A stretch of 64,000 nt of DNA, taken from DAISKN01 sp963716925. Lineage in GTDB: Bacteria; Acidobacteriota; Vicinamibacteria; Marinacidobacterales; SMYC01. The notes under the pieces were generated by a model, which was not told the DNA's origin, searched no databases, and saw only the letters and a list, made by a program, of their open reading frames with translations. Position 1 is the stretch's first letter; each line of letters begins with the position of its first letter. Below, piece by piece: positions 61,818 to 64,000 of the stretch. The position numbers and the translations under genes were made by a program. The stretch lies in the NCBI GenBank assembly GCA_963716925.1, contig CAVQUX010000010.1, positions 1,742,371-1,806,370 of the forward strand, in the 5' to 3' direction.

Positions 61818-62651
61818 TTACGGCGCCGCCGGCTCTTTAGGCCTTACTAAGTTCGCGGCCAGCGCCCGCAGGACGGCCTTCATATGAAAAACCGTTAGGC
61901 CGGGGTGCTTCGCCAGGATTCTCGCGGCGAGACCGCTTACATGAGGCGTGGCGAAGCTGTTGCCCGTCGCGGTGATCCACGTTCCGCCCTTCCAGGCGAC
62001 CCGGACGTCGATTCCATGCGCGCCGAACTCCACCGGTGGATTCGGGTTGTAATAGATGACGTAAGGATCGTTGACGGCGTGCGCTGCGACCGACAGGACC
62101 GACGCGTAGAGGGAAGGCGCGCTCGGGATGGGCAGGTTGTTCGCCGCGGTCACCAGGACGACGTTGCGGAAGTACGCCGCATCGGTGATCTCGTAGAGCG
62201 GCGCGAAGAGATCCCGCCGGGTCGACCCCAAGCTCAGGTTGCAGATCCGCATTCCGTTCTCGATCGCCCACTTCAATCCGCGGGCGAAGGCGGGACCGCG
62301 ACCGGTGAGGCTCGGACCGAGAACGCGGATACTGTAGAGTTCGCACTCTGGGGCGAGCGAACGGATGATCCCGGCACAGGCGGTGCCGTGGCCGAAGACG
62401 TCGTCGTGCGGCTCAGTAGTGAACTCGCCACCCGATCCTTCGATGGAGACGTAGCCGTTGACGCCGTTGACGGCGGGATGACCTGCTTCGATGCCGCTGT
62501 CGATCACGGCCACCTTCACGCCCCCTCCGTTACTCCCGCCCCACGCCCACTCGGGGGTGATATCGTCGACGGACTGAATCGCCTCGATCAGCGGTACGGA
62601 CGTCGCCTCGAAGGCCGAGGACCAGGCGGGGCGCACCAGCGGGTCTGTCAT
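61818..62651 (-). CDS. S8 (subtilisin-like) serine protease, cytoplasmic
   Basis: A 277-residue protease with the complete triad: Asp51 in VKVAVIDSGIEAGHP, His88 in VFGHGTACAG, and Ser232 in TATGNSFATPHVSG; Asn171 in VTAANN supports the oxyanion hole. There is no signal peptide or long propeptide, so it may act inside the cell. It is coupled to the GAF gene (ATGA), which precedes it. Confidence 0.92.
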   Translation of the reverse strand: MTDPLVRPAWSSAFEATSVPLIEAIQSVDDITPEWAWGGSNGGGVKVAVIDSGIEAGHPAVNGVNGYVSIEGSGGEFTTEPHDDVFGHGTACAGIIRSLAPECELYSIRVLGPSLTGRGPAFARGLKWAIENGMRICNLSLGSTRRDLFAPLYEITDAAYFRNVVLVTAANNLPIPSAPSLYASVLSVAAHAVNDPYVIYYNPNPPVEFGAHGIDVRVAWKGGTWITATGNSFATPHVSGLAARILAKHPGLTVFHMKAVLRALAANLVRPKEPAAP

Positions 62652-63493
62652 TCCCTAATCTTCGCTAGCTGACCGGCGGCCTCATAAATCGTGCGCAGGT
62701 ACTCGGCGAAGCCGAGTAGGATGGTACGGCAGGCACGCCGCTCGTTCTCTCCCTGCCGGGCGATCTCGTGAACGAGGCCAGCCAGCTCGAGCGTCTCTTG
62801 CGCGGCGAGGTCGTCTTCGGCCCTTCTGTCCATGCCCTCTTCGGGCTTCAGCAGGTCCGGCGTCCGCTCGTCCTCGAGCCCGCCGACGGAGTCGCGCACG
62901 AACCGCCCGATGTCCAGGTACAAACGAGAGAGCTGGAGGGCGACCGCGGCTTGATTCGCGAACAGCGACAGCGTTTCCATGTCCGAGGGGTTGAACGTCC
63001 CGGCTTCCTTGTCGAGCAGCTCGAGCGCGCCGATGATGCGGTTACCGTAGAAGAGTGGGACACAGAGGAGCGTCTGTGGGACGTAGCCGACGCTCTCGGC
63101 GATGTCCGAGGCCAACCGCGGATCGCTTCCGGCGTCGGCGATCGCGATCGCCTCGCCGCTGGCGGCAACGAGCCCCGCGATACCGTGTCCGAGCGGGACG
63201 CGGAACTTCTTCACGGCCTCCGCCTTGGACCCGGTGGCCACCTCGAAGATGAGCTCGTTCGTGTCTTCGGCGACGAGGAACAGTGCGCCGGCGCGCGCGC
63301 CGATCACGTGGGCTCCGGTCTCGACGATCATCTCGAGGAGCCGCGAGTGCGTGACAGGCGAGCCGATGATTCCGGCAGTGGCCGCGATCCTCAGTGCCTC
63401 GTGGAGGCGCTCAATCTCGGAGGCTTGCCGCGCGATCGCGTCTCGTGCTTGTGCGAGAGCCGCTCGAGCTTCGGCGTCATTCAGTTCACTCAT
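62648..63493 (-). CDS. GAF-domain protein
   Basis: A 281-residue protein with an N-terminal coiled coil (AQARDAIARQASEIERLHEA), a GAF domain (ETGAHVIGARAGALFLV, VPLGHGIAGLVAASGEAI, LCVPLFYGNRIIGALELLDK) and a helical tail. It probably senses a small ligand and signals to the protease or the cyclic-nucleotide-binding partner next to it. GGGAGGAA precedes the ATG at 63493. Confidence 0.85.
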   Translation of the reverse strand: MSELNDAEARAALAQARDAIARQASEIERLHEALRIAATAGIIGSPVTHSRLLEMIVETGAHVIGARAGALFLVAEDTNELIFEVATGSKAEAVKKFRVPLGHGIAGLVAASGEAIAIADAGSDPRLASDIAESVGYVPQTLLCVPLFYGNRIIGALELLDKEAGTFNPSDMETLSLFANQAAVALQLSRLYLDIGRFVRDSVGGLEDERTPDLLKPEEGMDRRAEDDLAAQETLELAGLVHEIARQGENERRACRTILLGFAEYLRTIYEAAGQLAKIRE

Positions 63494-63599
63494 GCTGCAG
63501 GTTCCTCCCGGCCTCAGCCTCCCGAACCAACGGGATGGCGCACCGGCTCTTTCACCGGTCTGTCCCTGCCTCGACGCTCGAGCCCGAGTTGCCTCGCGC

Positions 63600-64000
63600 T
63601 CACCGGCTCGCAGCCTCAGTCGCTTCTGCGAGCGCCCGGCGCCGGGCGGCGATGGTCTCCTCCACGGCTTGACGCGCGTGAGCGTCGTGCTCGAGCAGTG
63701 AGAGCAGGTCGGCGCGCGCGAGGCTGTAAAGCTCCGATGGCACCATCGTGCGCACGGTCGCCGCCCGCGGCTCGTCCGCGAGAAGCCCCATTTCTCCAAA
63801 GTAATCTCCCGGGTTCAGCGTGTTGACCCGCAGCACCCTGCCGCCGCAGACGGCGACCACCTCGACCTGCCCGCTGGCGATGAGATACAGCTTGCGGCCC
63901 TCCTCGCCCTGGCGGACGACTTCCTGTCCGGCCGGGTACCGCTCCGCCGTCAGCCGTTCGGAGAGATCGGCGAGCTCAGCGGGCCCTAACGCGCTGAGAA
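63600..64000 (-). CDS. Cyclic-nucleotide-binding domain protein (partial, runs off the window)
   Basis: Minus-strand frame open to the right edge. RQGEEGRKLYLIASGQVEV, NPGDYFGEMGLLADEPRAATV and YSLARADLLSLL are the CNB/CRP fold; the final 30 residues are an Ala-rich helix. No DNA-binding domain is visible after it, so it may be a sensory module rather than a transcription factor. The upstream part is outside the window. The GAF gene follows after 106 bases. Confidence 0.82.
   Translation of the reverse strand, partial: LSALGPAELADLSERLTAERYPAGQEVVRQGEEGRKLYLIASGQVEVVAVCGGRVLRVNTLNPGDYFGEMGLLADEPRAATVRTMVPSELYSLARADLLSLLEHDAHARQAVEETIAARRRALAEATEAASR

Noticed and set aside
1..64000. tRNA, rRNA, CRISPR arrays, tandem repeats and complete insertion sequences
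   Set aside because: No cloverleaf with CCA-type ends, no direct repeats with regular spacers and no transposase motifs were noticed on reading both strands; a covariance-model scan could not be run here.

Overview
The window looks like a chromosomal segment of an uncultivated, high-GC Acidobacteriota bacterium, probably a metagenome-derived genome. This is inference from gene content: an ADOP-type duplicated FtsX/MacB permease with a PadR repressor, an Oar-like TonB receptor with a carboxypeptidase-regulatory N-domain, a GWxTD protein, a CRTAC/UnbV repeat protein, PEP-CTERM proteins, DUF1080 and GH172 (DUF2961) sugar enzymes, and SSS symporters. I see no tRNA, rRNA, CRISPR array, prophage or complete insertion sequence. 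GC is high throughout, so many long antisense open frames are coding mirrors and are left out.

Layout. 1-9.2 kb: a partial TMTC-like membrane protein, a frameshifted TonB receptor, a CRTAC/UnbV protein, metF with a metallo-beta-lactamase-fold hydrolase, and a GWxTD protein. 9.2-12.3 kb: PadR regulator and ADOP permease behind a palindromic operator. 12.3-12.9 kb: a carboxymuconolactone-decarboxylase/AhpD-type gene whose in-frame TGA replaces the second Cys of a CxxC motif, followed by a SECIS-like hairpin, so a probable selenoprotein. 13-18.6 kb: aminotransferase/SDR pair, then a sodium symporter with a GH5-like glycosidase. 18.6-28.6 kb: a nine-gene minus-strand operon (nucleoside hydrolase, NMT1-like ABC importer, FAD oxidoreductase, CoA-transferase, enoyl-CoA hydratase, adenosine deaminase-like, patatin). 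28.7-34.9 kb: uppP, a gene remnant, a PEP-CTERM metalloprotease on a segment with different codon use, and a symporter/MFS operon. 35-42.3 kb: TonB receptor with a nucleosidase, and two divergent sugar operons (DUF1080 versus Gfo/Idh plus a TIM-barrel isomerase). 42.3-47 kb: a charged two-part protein, a PEP-CTERM protein, an epoxide-hydrolase-like enzyme, an orphan AcnX swivel subunit and a GH172 protein. 47-51.2 kb: PP2C phosphatase facing an HscC-type Hsp70 and its J/Sel1 partner. 51.2-61.5 kb: a tripartite RND efflux operon leading into a beta-propeller, an amidohydrolase, two fused gene remnants, PAP2 and a lipoprotein. 61.5-64 kb: a structured intergenic region, an S8 protease, a GAF protein and a partial cyclic-nucleotide-binding protein.

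Themes. The cell appears to import and degrade sugars, nucleosides and acyl compounds through TonB, SSS, MFS and ABC transport, with many translationally coupled (ATGA/GTGA/TTGA) gene pairs. Four genes carry what looks like one extra base each (TonB receptor, patatin, SSS symporter, histidine-kinase remnant); this could be real decay or assembly error and limits confidence in those loci. The strongest unusual observation is the selenoprotein at 12304-12897. Others are two divergent gene pairs with overlapping starts, an operator that contains the ribosome binding site, and a deletion scar that fuses two unrelated gene ends.
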